Shown piece after piece: positions 1-6,438 of a DNA stretch of 33,059 nt. The stretch comes from Tenericutes bacterium ADurb.Bin239 (lineage in GTDB: Bacteria > Bacillota_I > Bacilli_A > RFN20 > CAG-826). Location of the stretch: positions 129,786-162,844 of the forward strand of contig MWCB01000001.1 in NCBI GenBank assembly GCA_002069815.1, given 5' to 3'. The notes under the pieces are model-generated. The model had not been told where the DNA came from. It saw only the letters and a list, made by a program, of their open reading frames with translations, and made no database searches. Made by a program: the position numbers and the translations under genes. Numbering within the stretch: the first letter of the stretch is position 1; each line of letters opens with the position of its first letter.

Positions 1-1
1 T

Positions 2-415
2 GAAGTAGTATTTGCAAGTAGTGCAAAGCGTTCTTTACTGTGTAAAATAACCGTTAAACGTGCTTTAGGAACTGATGCTGAACAAGCCGCAGCGTTTGTT
101 AAACTTGTCAATAGTGATGTTGGCTCCAGCGCAAATGGTAAATGTGTGGATGTCTTAGCTACCTTACAAAATGACTATACGATTTTAAGTGCCGGCGCGA
201 AAGCCATTTATGAAGGCGCTAGTGATGCTGATAGTATCGCCGCCAAACAAAGAATAGCTTATTTACAAGCATGGGTGGCCGCTCATACACCATCAGGCTC
301 CCGATATATCGAAAATAGTAGTGCTACTATTATAAATGTGGCTCTTATTGGTGCCCTTGGTTTAACTGCTATCTTTGGATTTTATTTCTTAACGAAGAAA
401 AAGAAACAAGTATAA
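2..415 (+). CDS. Membrane-anchored surface protein, C-terminal part only
   Basis: The frame is open from base 2, so this is the last 137 residues of a larger protein. A GTG at 146 lies inside the frame and is not needed as a start. The visible part is Ala/Ser-rich and looks like a helical extracellular segment. It ends in one hydrophobic span (about IINVALIGALGLTAIFGFYFL) followed by KKKKQV, a tail-in topology with the positive charges inside. No LPXTG sorting motif precedes the span, so anchoring is probably by the membrane segment itself. I recall similar tails on secreted proteins of uncultured gut Bacilli, but I do not recognise the family. A strong terminator follows 28 bases after the stop. 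The function is unknown. Confidence 0.7.
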   Translation, partial: EVVFASSAKRSLLCKITVKRALGTDAEQAAAFVKLVNSDVGSSANGKCVDVLATLQNDYTILSAGAKAIYEGASDADSIAAKQRIAYLQAWVAAHTPSGSRYIENSSATIINVALIGALGLTAIFGFYFLTKKKKQV

Positions 416-442
416 TCTTCTATTAACTAACTAATTAATTAA

Positions 443-468
443 GCTGAGAATAAATTCTCGGCTTTTTT
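443..468 (+). terminator. Rho-independent terminator of the surface-protein gene
   Basis: GCTGAGAA (443-450) pairs with TTCTCGGC (455-462) across a TAAA loop, with one G-T wobble. Six T residues follow directly. Confidence 0.85.
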
Positions 469-512
469 ATTATCTATTTATGTGTTTTTAGTAGTTATTT
501 CATGTAAATTAC

Positions 513-518
513 TATAAT
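513..518 (+). promoter_or_regulatory. Candidate -10 box (TATAAT) for the 542 gene
   Basis: A consensus TATAAT lies 23 bases before the ATG, after a terminator and before an AGAGGA ribosome site (527-532). No good -35 hexamer is visible at the right distance. Confidence 0.45.
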
Positions 519-541
519 ATTGTAAGTAGAGGAACAACATT

Positions 542-1345
542 ATGATGACGAAGAAACGGCCTGAATTTGATCCCTTCCGTGATAAAAAAGTATTTCACTG
601 TAAATTTTGTAATTTTCCAATTACTAATCCTGGCTTTTATCCAGGAAAGAAATTAATGATTAACCGCTACTGTCCTGCGTGTCATAGTAATAATAGTTTT
701 TCATTATTAAATAAACAAGATCAGGGATTCTTAAGAGCGGGATTCTTTAGTAATCCCCTATATCCCGTTAGTCCACAAACATTAAAAGGAGTGCCGCTTA
801 AAATTAGTTTAGTGTTATTCCCCTTTAGTGTATTCTTTAATTTCGTCGTTAATATTATATATATGCCCTTTGGTCTTATTTATAATAATATTCAAATAAA
901 AAAAGCCATTAAAGAATTCAGTGGATCCTACAAAGATAAAGATACGAATTTAATTCTTTTAGATATGTTAGAAAAGAAAGCGGGTCCCAAAAATCAATAT
1001 GCAAGTTATATGACGGGAGTGGCCTACTTAGAAGGTGTCCACGTTCCTTATAACTTAGACAAGGCCGAATCATATTTTAAACTAGCGAAAGAAGAACATG
1101 AAGGGGGTTTAGTAAAACTTGCCGAAACAATCTTACGCGGTGCCGCCCCTGATTACACGAAGGTGTTTACGATTCTTAATTTAGTGAAGGATAACCCCCA
1201 AGCTAGTTATTATTTAGCCTATCTTTATTTTTATGGTTATGGGGTTACCCCTAGTTTACGAATTGCGATGATTTATGCCGGGACAGCTAAAACCCACAAT
1301 ATTAAAGATTATTACGATATATACCCGAAAATTTTACAATTGTAA
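542..1345 (+). CDS. Zinc-ribbon and Sel1-like repeat membrane protein, unknown function
   Basis: A 267-residue protein. Two CxxC pairs (C20/C23 and C44/C47) look like a zinc ribbon. A long hydrophobic stretch at about residues 85-115 probably forms a membrane hairpin or one to two membrane spans. Residues from about 155 to 260 resemble Sel1-like/TPR helical repeats (for example YMTGVAYLEGVHVPYNLDKA and YYLAYLYFYGYGV). The arrangement suggests a cytosolic metal-binding head, a membrane segment and a protein-interaction region. ATG 542 follows AGAGGA at a spacing of 9; ATG 545 is equally possible. It stands alone between two terminators. The domain reading is by eye, and I do not recognise a named family. 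Confidence 0.7.
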   Translation: MMTKKRPEFDPFRDKKVFHCKFCNFPITNPGFYPGKKLMINRYCPACHSNNSFSLLNKQDQGFLRAGFFSNPLYPVSPQTLKGVPLKISLVLFPFSVFFNFVVNIIYMPFGLIYNNIQIKKAIKEFSGSYKDKDTNLILLDMLEKKAGPKNQYASYMTGVAYLEGVHVPYNLDKAESYFKLAKEEHEGGLVKLAETILRGAAPDYTKVFTILNLVKDNPQASYYLAYLYFYGYGVTPSLRIAMIYAGTAKTHNIKDYYDIYPKILQL

Positions 1346-1380
1346 ATATTACGATATAAGTTGCGAATATTCGGCCGTCT

Positions 1381-1407
1381 CATTATCTTCGATAATGTTT
1401 CTTTTTT
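1381..1407 (+). terminator. Rho-independent terminator
   Basis: CATTATC (1381-1387) and GATAATG (1391-1397) form a perfect 7-bp stem with a TTC loop, followed by TTTCTTTTTT. The T tract overlaps the -35 of the next promoter. Confidence 0.75.
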
Positions 1408-1432
1408 GCTTATTGTGATCTTATGTTATAAT
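1406..1432 (+). promoter_or_regulatory. Sigma-A-type promoter with extended -10 for the 1477 small gene
   Basis: TTGCTT (1406-1411) precedes TATAAT (1427-1432) with a short 15-base spacer. TG at 1424-1425 gives an extended -10, which can compensate for the spacing. Confidence 0.6.
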
Positions 1433-1476
1433 GCTTTTGTAATACGGAGATATTACTAGGGAAGAAAGGAGTAAAA

Positions 1477-1638
1477 ATGCAAAACTTAGTGTTTGAAACA
1501 ATTGAAAGTTTAGAAAAAATCAAAACGCTACGGATTGAAGAGCGTGGTCCAGTATTAAGTCGATTAACGGATGATGAAATTGTCTTATTAATTGATAATT
1601 TAGTGGAAGCGTTAAAAAGTGAATACTTAGTCCAGTAA
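1477..1638 (+). CDS. Small protein of 53 residues, unknown function
   Basis: It begins with ATG 1477 after a strong GAAAGGAG site (1465-1472) and has its own extended -10 promoter and terminator, so it looks like a real monocistronic gene. The product begins MQNLVFETIESLEKIKTL and contains RLTDDEIVLLIDNLVEALK. It is charged, leucine/isoleucine-rich and probably all helical, with no signal peptide, membrane span or cysteine. The stop codon lies in the loop of a strong hairpin (1621-1651). I recognise no homologue. It could be a small regulator, or a short reading frame carried on a structured RNA. Confidence 0.6.
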   Translation: MQNLVFETIESLEKIKTLRIEERGPVLSRLTDDEIVLLIDNLVEALKSEYLVQ

Positions 1639-1651
1639 CGACCAAGTATTC
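1621..1651 (+). repeat. Inverted repeat enclosing the stop codon of the 53-residue gene
   Basis: GAATACTT (1621-1628) pairs perfectly with AAGTATTC (1644-1651). After a one-base mismatch, GTC pairs with GAC, closing a CAGTAAC loop that contains the TAA stop. It may protect the 3' end or be part of a structured RNA. Confidence 0.6.
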
Positions 1652-1665
1652 CTTTGTGGTGGGGA

Positions 1666-1692
1666 GCACGGTGGAAGCGGCCGTGTTTTTTT
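1666..1692 (+). terminator. Rho-independent terminator after the 53-residue gene
   Basis: CACGG (1667-1671) pairs with CCGTG (1681-1685), extendable by a T-G pair, followed by seven T (1686-1692). The T tract runs into the stop codon of the convergent LysR gene. Confidence 0.7.
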
Positions 1693-2569
1693 ATTCTTTT
1701 AAGGCAATAATACTATTAATAATATCGCTATTTTCTAATTCACGGGGATAAACAAGGTAAATACCCCGTTCTAAGTGGAAGTCGCGTAAATGAATTTGCT
1801 TAATGGTGCCCACGCGTAAATTGACTTCACAAATAGCTTTACTCATCACACTAAGGCCGTGCCCAGCAATAATAAGTTGCTTAATCATTGCCGTATTATC
1901 AATTTCTAAAATAATATCAAAGTTATTAATGCTATCAAGATGATTAGAGAGGTAATTTTCAAACGCTAATCGTGTATTGGCTTTTTCATGCCGTAAAATA
2001 AACTTTTCCTTCTTTAATTCTTCAATACTAACCTTTTCTTTGGCGGCAAGCGGATGATTTTTGGGGCCAATGATAATAAGCTCATCACGGACTAAAAGTT
2101 CAACATTAAAATCATCAGTTTGCGGGGTCCCATCCACAATCGCAAAATCTAATTCATTTAAGCGCATTCGTTCTAGGATATTGGCCGCTAAATCAGTGTG
2201 AAAATTAAAACGTAGATCAGGATACTTATCTTTAAATACTTCAAGAATTTCGGGAATAAAGTACCCGCCAGCGGTTAAGGTAATGCCAATATCTAATTTT
2301 TTTGGTTGTCCCTTTTGCTTTTTTAACTCTTTTTGGATATTGCGATCAAGGGCAATAAGCTTTTTCGCGTTATCGACGAGGCATTTACCTTCATAAGTTA
2401 AGGTAAGATTACGACCATTACGTCGAAAAATATCGATTCCATATCTTTTTTCAAGAGCTTTAATGTGTTGGGTAACGGCTGGTTGACTTAAATTACAAAG
2501 CTCAGCGGTTTGTGTGTAATTTTTAACTTTAGCGAGTATAATTAACGTTTTTAATTTATCATCAATCAT
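1691..2569 (-). CDS. LysR-family transcriptional regulator
   Basis: A 292-residue protein of normal LysR length. Residues 1-60 form the winged helix-turn-helix (core NLSQPAVTQHIKALEKRYGIDIFRR), a classical LTTR DNA-binding head, followed by a linker helix and two periplasmic-binding-like lobes (from about residue 90) that would bind an inducer. It is divergent from a cation/proton antiporter gene with 120 bases between them, the usual arrangement in which an LTTR controls its divergent neighbour and itself. The spacer carries ATAA-N7-TTAT and a second inverted repeat over the antiporter -35. The effector cannot be read from the sequence. The start fits a GAGG site just upstream on the minus strand. 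Confidence 0.9.
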   Translation of the reverse strand: MIDDKLKTLIILAKVKNYTQTAELCNLSQPAVTQHIKALEKRYGIDIFRRNGRNLTLTYEGKCLVDNAKKLIALDRNIQKELKKQKGQPKKLDIGITLTAGGYFIPEILEVFKDKYPDLRFNFHTDLAANILERMRLNELDFAIVDGTPQTDDFNVELLVRDELIIIGPKNHPLAAKEKVSIEELKKEKFILRHEKANTRLAFENYLSNHLDSINNFDIILEIDNTAMIKQLIIAGHGLSVMSKAICEVNLRVGTIKQIHLRDFHLERGIYLVYPRELENSDIINSIIALKE

Positions 2570-2593
2570 TGTTTTAACCTCTTTTTTATTACT

Positions 2594-2608
2594 ATAAGTT
2601 TTTCTTAT
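2594..2608. promoter_or_regulatory. LysR-type operator ATAA-N7-TTAT
   Basis: ATAAGTTTTTCTTAT is a perfect 5-bp inverted repeat around five bases. It meets the LysR T-N11-A rule and matches the ATAA-N7-TTAT form known for CcpC/CitR-type regulators. It lies just upstream of the lysR start and probably serves autoregulation. Confidence 0.6.
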
Positions 2609-2614
2609 ACAATT

Positions 2615-2636
2615 ATAACAAATTATAAGTTGTTAT
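2615..2636. promoter_or_regulatory. Inverted repeat overlapping the antiporter -35
   Basis: ATAACAA (2615-2621) and TTGTTAT (2630-2636) form a perfect 7-bp inverted repeat with 8 bases between. The right arm includes the -35 hexamer of the antiporter promoter, so a bound regulator would touch RNA polymerase there. Confidence 0.5.
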
Positions 2637-2658
2637 ATTAGTAATATAAGTGTATAAT
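2630..2658 (+). promoter_or_regulatory. Sigma-A promoter of the antiporter gene
   Basis: TTGTTA (2630-2635), a 17-base spacer and consensus TATAAT (2653-2658). The start codon lies 31 bases downstream behind AAAGGAGG. Confidence 0.8.
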
Positions 2659-2689
2659 CAATTTACATTAAATATAAAGGAGGCAACTT

Positions 2690-4036
2690 ATGGTCCCATT
2701 TTTACTGTCTAGTCCCTTTAAAGATACAAGTGTACCAACGGTATTAATGACCTTAGCGATTATGCTGTTAGTCGGCTTCCTTTTAACGCGCGTCACCAAG
2801 CCCCTTAAATTACCTAACGTTACTGCTTATATATTTGCCGGTATTATTTTAGGACCCTTAGCCCAACTCATCCTCGCCGAACTGCGGAAGGGGATGGAAT
2901 TTATTACCGACTTAGCGTTAGCCTTTATTGCTTTTGGAGTCGTTCGGTATTTTAAATTCGATATTTTAAAGAAAAGTGGATCAAAAATCATTATAATCAC
3001 TTTATTTGAAAGCTTAATGGCAGTGGCGGTTAGTTTTGGCGCTATGATGCTGATGAACTTTATTCCTGGGGTAAAAATGGACTGGGAGTTAGCGATTTTA
3101 CTAGCGGCGATTGCCAGTGCAACTGCGCCAGCCTCTACGATGATGACTATCCGGCAAACCGGGGCAAAAGGTGACTTTGTTAATACGATTTTACAAGTTG
3201 TTTCGCTTGATAACGCTATTGCCTTAATTCTCTTTAGTGTGGCGATGGCGATTATTACTGGTAAAGAAAGTGGCGGAATTAATTTCCTACAACTCGCAAC
3301 CCCCATTCTTTTAAATATTGTTTTAATTGGGGCGGGTTACTTAATGGGCTTACTTTTATATTGGGTGACCCCACCCAAACGAACGAAAGACAATCGTCTT
3401 ATTATTGCCGTCGCCTTCATGCTTGGTTTTAGCGGAGTGGCTTCGCTTTTAGATATTAGCCCGCTTTTAGGCGTTATGGCGATGGGGATGGCTTACACGA
3501 ATATTGCGCCGGATGAATCTTTATTCCGGCAGATTGATGCCTTCTCCCCACCCATTCTTACGCTTTTCTTTGTGTTAAGTGGGATGCGTCTCCAATTACA
3601 TATGCTCGCCAGTATCGGTGTTGTCGGTGTCTTTTACTTTATTACGCGTATTATCGGTAAATACGCAGGCGCAAGTCTCGGAAGTGTGGTCGCTAATAGT
3701 AGTGAAAACAATAAGAAGTTTCTCGGTTTGGCGCTTATCCCGCAGGCGGGGGTTAGTTTAGGGTTAGCCGCACTTGGTTCACGAATCCTTGTAAGTTATG
3801 GTCAACCCTATTACGCTGATATGTTAACAACGATTATTGTCGCCGCCGGTGTCTTATATGAAATCTTTGGACCACCGGCCGCGAAGTACTCGCTGTACAT
3901 TACTAAGTCCTACACCCTTGATAAGAAGGTGGAAATGATTGGTCCTGATCCTTCAAAAATCGCCATCGAAACAGCACCCAAAAGTGAAGCGCCGATTGAA
4001 GAAGCAATTACCGATGTTAAAAGTGACATTAAATAA
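2690..4036 (+). CDS. CPA2-type monovalent cation:proton antiporter
   Basis: A 448-residue polytopic membrane protein with about 11-12 hydrophobic segments from residue 15 to 400 and a hydrophilic, acidic cytosolic tail of some 35 residues. Segments such as TAYIFAGIILGPL, the ASATAPASTMMTIRQTGAKG turn and VVSLDNAIALILFSVAMAI are typical of the KefB/NapA-type Na+/H+ exchanger domain. In this family, conserved acidic residues in mid-membrane helices carry ions; D175 in SLDNAIAL is a candidate. There is no RCK/TrkA-N NAD-binding domain, so it is not a full KefB/KefC. ATG 2690 follows AAAGGAGG. The gene is divergent from a LysR regulator whose operators overlap its promoter, so expression is probably inducible. 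It likely exchanges Na+ or K+ for H+; the ion is not determinable here. Confidence 0.85.
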   Translation: MVPFLLSSPFKDTSVPTVLMTLAIMLLVGFLLTRVTKPLKLPNVTAYIFAGIILGPLAQLILAELRKGMEFITDLALAFIAFGVVRYFKFDILKKSGSKIIIITLFESLMAVAVSFGAMMLMNFIPGVKMDWELAILLAAIASATAPASTMMTIRQTGAKGDFVNTILQVVSLDNAIALILFSVAMAIITGKESGGINFLQLATPILLNIVLIGAGYLMGLLLYWVTPPKRTKDNRLIIAVAFMLGFSGVASLLDISPLLGVMAMGMAYTNIAPDESLFRQIDAFSPPILTLFFVLSGMRLQLHMLASIGVVGVFYFITRIIGKYAGASLGSVVANSSENNKKFLGLALIPQAGVSLGLAALGSRILVSYGQPYYADMLTTIIVAAGVLYEIFGPPAAKYSLYITKSYTLDKKVEMIGPDPSKIAIETAPKSEAPIEEAITDVKSDIK

Positions 4037-4046
4037 TCGCATTTAA

Positions 4047-4078
4047 TTACTTACTAGCACTTTATGTGCTAATATATC
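4047..4078 (+). promoter_or_regulatory. Candidate promoter placing the transcript start near ATG 4086
   Basis: TTACTT (4047-4052) is followed 17 bases later by TAATAT (4070-4075), with TG at 4067-4068 giving an extended -10. The overlapping TATATC (4073-4078) ends 7 bases before the ATG. No Shine-Dalgarno lies between, so the message may be leaderless. The region also holds the hairpin TAGCAC-TTTAT-GTGCTA (4055-4071), which has no T tract. Confidence 0.4.
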
Positions 4079-4085
4079 GTTAGCA

Positions 4086-5006
4086 ATGATAGATAAATTA
4101 ACTAAACTTTTTAATGATGGGGATATCGAAACTGTTATCGCCTTAAGCAAAAATAGTAATGATCCTAAAGTGCAATTTTTCTATTTAGCGGCCCTGCGCT
4201 ATTTAGGGGAATTTGAAATTGCGCTCTCTTTTATTAGTGAACAGCAAATGAAACTATATAACGAAGATGCGCCTCGTCTGATTGAATGGCATATTGATAT
4301 TCTTCTTGAGTTAGATTATCTTGATCAAGCGTTAAATACGTTAAAAATGTATGAAGATTTTCCTTATTTTAGTCTCGAAACCAATGAATTAATTGCTTCG
4401 CTTGGCGAAAAAGTTCAGCACAAACGGAAATTAAAGACGATGCAAAAAAACTTTGATCTTTATGAAATTGAACGAAGATTATTTAGTCGCTCCGCCGAAT
4501 TAGCGTATAGCGCTCTTAATTATATCAATAATAACTATCACGAGGCTTATGTCCCGATTCTTAAAAAAGCGCTGCTTGATGCCCCTGATGAAAACACTAA
4601 ATCACTAGTTGTTTTTGCCTTAAAAAACAAAAACTTTAATGAAGTCGTGCAAGTGAATAAGTTTGGCAAGCTAGTAAAATGTAACCCCGCTTTGGCTCCT
4701 GATCCATTTGCCACGAAAGCATGGGAAGCCTTAAGTAATAAAATGATAGCGATTAGTAATGATGATGAAGATATGAATTTTGGGAGTGTAGCGAGTTCGT
4801 TAATGCTTGGTCACGCGATTTACTTATACCCAATTATTTATGCAAATAATGATATTGATGGTTTAGCAAGTGCCTATCACTTTATGACTTTACGCGCCCT
4901 AGGCAGGGGGCGTAATCTTATCGACTTTGCTAATGAATTTAATTACGACCTTAATAAAATTGAAGCAACGTTAAATAAGTACCATTTTGATTATTTCCGC
5001 AAATAA
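4086..5006 (+). CDS. YsoA-like helical-repeat (TPR-type) protein upstream of tig
   Basis: A 306-residue soluble, all-helical protein. The N-terminal 90 residues have the look of degenerate TPR units (YLAALRYLGEFEIALSFI and LLELDYLDQALNTLKMYEDF). The remainder is helical with no motif I can name. In Bacillus subtilis the gene before tig is ysoA, a TPR-like protein of similar size, and the position here agrees. The assignment rests on synteny and fold type rather than on recognised residues. The gene has no Shine-Dalgarno before ATG 4086 and may be translated from a leaderless message. Its molecular role is unknown; a link with nascent-chain handling is only suggested by its neighbours. Confidence 0.65.
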   Translation: MIDKLTKLFNDGDIETVIALSKNSNDPKVQFFYLAALRYLGEFEIALSFISEQQMKLYNEDAPRLIEWHIDILLELDYLDQALNTLKMYEDFPYFSLETNELIASLGEKVQHKRKLKTMQKNFDLYEIERRLFSRSAELAYSALNYINNNYHEAYVPILKKALLDAPDENTKSLVVFALKNKNFNEVVQVNKFGKLVKCNPALAPDPFATKAWEALSNKMIAISNDDEDMNFGSVASSLMLGHAIYLYPIIYANNDIDGLASAYHFMTLRALGRGRNLIDFANEFNYDLNKIEATLNKYHFDYFRK

Positions 5007-5015
5007 ATGGCATAT

Positions 5016-5035
5016 TTTACCTTGAAAAAGGTAAA
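5016..5035 (+). repeat. Hairpin with GAAA tetraloop between the YsoA-like gene and tig
   Basis: TTTACCTT (5016-5023) and AAGGTAAA (5028-5035) form a perfect 8-bp stem closed by GAAA, a GNRA tetraloop. No T run follows, so it is a weak terminator candidate. It may instead stabilise the upstream message. Confidence 0.5.
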
Positions 5036-5062
5036 TTAATACAAATAATCGTGGTATTTTAG

Positions 5063-5068
5063 TATACT
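5063..5068 (+). promoter_or_regulatory. Candidate -10 box of tig
   Basis: TATACT lies 32 bases before the chosen tig start. The -35 at the right distance is poor (TACAAA, 5040-5045). Confidence 0.4.
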
Positions 5069-5100
5069 TACTAATGTTAAAAATGGAGGAATTTTATCAT

Positions 5101-6375
5101 ATGAAATTAAAAGTAAACAAACTGGAAACAAGTAAATATGAATTAGAAGTTGAAGTCGGCAAGGATAAATGGACCGACGCTCGAGAGAAAGCTTTTAAGA
5201 AATTAGCAAAAGATGTAACGGTGCAAGGCTTTCGCAAAGGACGCGCCCCCGAACATTTAGTGCGCGCTAAAATTGATCCCGTCAAGGAGCTAGATGAAGC
5301 TGTCCGTAGTGTGTTAGATGAGGCCTTCCAATTTGCCGTTAAAGAAAGTGGTCATTATCCAGTAATGCAACCAACATACGACGTTGTGAAAGTTAGTGAC
5401 ACTGAATTAGTGCTTAAGTTTGTTATCGTTGCTGCACCAGTTGTAAGTCTTGGCGCTTACGAAGGACTTAAGATTGGGCGCGGTGAAGTTGATGTTAGCG
5501 ACGCCGCGGTTGAAGATAAACTTAATAGTTACTTACAACAAAATGCGGAATTAGTTTTAAAAGATGAACCCGCGGATTTAGGTGACACGGTCGTCTTAGA
5601 CTTTGAAGGCTTTGTCGGTAAAGAACCTTTTGAAGGTGGCAAAGCAAATAATTACGAACTAGAACTTGGTAGTGGTCAATTTGTGCCCGGCTTTGAAGAG
5701 GCGTTAGTCGGGGTTAAAGCGGGTGAGAGTCGGGATGTAAAAGTGACTTTTCCTGACAACTATCATGATCATCTTAAAGGGAAGAAAGCCGTCTTTAAAA
5801 CGACGGTTCACGAAGTGAAAACGAAGCGCCTTCCGAAGTTAGATGATGCTTTTGCCGCTTCGCTTAATATGCCAAATGTTACTGACGCCGCTAGTTTACG
5901 GGTCCACGCCTTATTTGAATTAACTAAGCAAGCTGAAGCCGCTGAACGGAATGAATACGTCGAAAAAATCTTGGCGAAATTACGTGAAACATCAACCTTT
6001 GAACTGGCAAGTGATATTGTTAACCAAGAAGTTGACCATATGGAGCAAAGACTCAAGGGTCAAATCGCCCAACAAGGGATGGAGTGGGATAAATATTTAG
6101 AAGTTACTGGTCAAAAAGACGAAGATATTAAAAAACGCTTTGTCGATGAAGCGACGGTTAACTTACAAAACTACTTAGTCCTTAACGAAATTGGCAAAAT
6201 TAAAGAAATTGAAATAAGTGATGCCGAAGTTGATTTTGAAATCGCAATGATGGCGCAAAATTATAAGATGGAAGAAAAACGCATCCGCGAACTACTCGGT
6301 GATAACATTAATAACTTACGTAATGATATTCGTCAACGTCGCATTATTGACTATTTAGTGGAACATAACGAATAA
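5101..6375 (+). CDS. tig: Trigger factor, ribosome-bound chaperone and peptidyl-prolyl isomerase
   Basis: A 424-residue protein, the normal size. Residues 1-110 form the ribosome-docking domain with the signature GFRKGRAP at 43-50. Residues of about 145-240 form the FKBP-like prolyl isomerase domain (VVLDFEGFVG, FEGGKA, FVPGFEEALVG). The rest is the helical chaperone arm. It binds ribosomal protein L23 at the exit tunnel and shields nascent chains. I chose ATG 5101 because GGAGGA (5085-5090) sits 10 bases upstream and the protein then begins MKLKVNKLETSKYELEVEV as the family does. An in-frame ATG at 5074 has no ribosome site and would place that site inside the gene. In Bacillus clpX follows tig; here lon follows directly. 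Confidence 0.96.
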   Translation: MKLKVNKLETSKYELEVEVGKDKWTDAREKAFKKLAKDVTVQGFRKGRAPEHLVRAKIDPVKELDEAVRSVLDEAFQFAVKESGHYPVMQPTYDVVKVSDTELVLKFVIVAAPVVSLGAYEGLKIGRGEVDVSDAAVEDKLNSYLQQNAELVLKDEPADLGDTVVLDFEGFVGKEPFEGGKANNYELELGSGQFVPGFEEALVGVKAGESRDVKVTFPDNYHDHLKGKKAVFKTTVHEVKTKRLPKLDDAFAASLNMPNVTDAASLRVHALFELTKQAEAAERNEYVEKILAKLRETSTFELASDIVNQEVDHMEQRLKGQIAQQGMEWDKYLEVTGQKDEDIKKRFVDEATVNLQNYLVLNEIGKIKEIEISDAEVDFEIAMMAQNYKMEEKRIRELLGDNINNLRNDIRQRRIIDYLVEHNE

Positions 6376-6408
6376 CAAGACCCACTATTTAAATAAATAT
6401 GCTTAAAC

Positions 6409-6417
6409 TGATACAAT
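6409..6417 (+). promoter_or_regulatory. Extended -10 promoter of lon
   Basis: TG-A-TACAAT (TG at 6409-6410, hexamer 6412-6417) lies 22 bases before the lon ATG. The -35 (TTAAAT, 6389-6394) is weak, as is common with extended -10 promoters. No CtsR-type heptad repeat is obvious. Confidence 0.45.
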
Positions 6418-6438
6418 GAAATTGTAAAGGAGGGCACG

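Noticed and set aside
330..415. Sortase (LPXTG) anchor on the first protein
   Set aside because: The segment before the membrane span shows no LPXTG-like motif; only the hydrophobic span and Lys tail are present.
1640..1692. SRP RNA or RNase P-like RNA
   Set aside because: The GC-rich hairpin resembles these only in composition; the conserved SRP tetraloop domain and RNase P core sequences are not found.
2827..3306. 159-codon open frame on the minus strand inside the antiporter gene
   Set aside because: It lies wholly within a well-supported membrane-protein gene, has no ribosome site, and its composition mirrors the opposite-strand hydrophobic codons.
4055..4071. TAGCAC-TTTAT-GTGCTA as the antiporter terminator
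   Set aside because: The stem is only 6 bp and is followed by AATATATCG rather than a T tract.
5074..5100. ATG 5074 as the tig start
   Set aside because: It has no Shine-Dalgarno and would place the clear GGAGGA of ATG 5101 inside the coding region.
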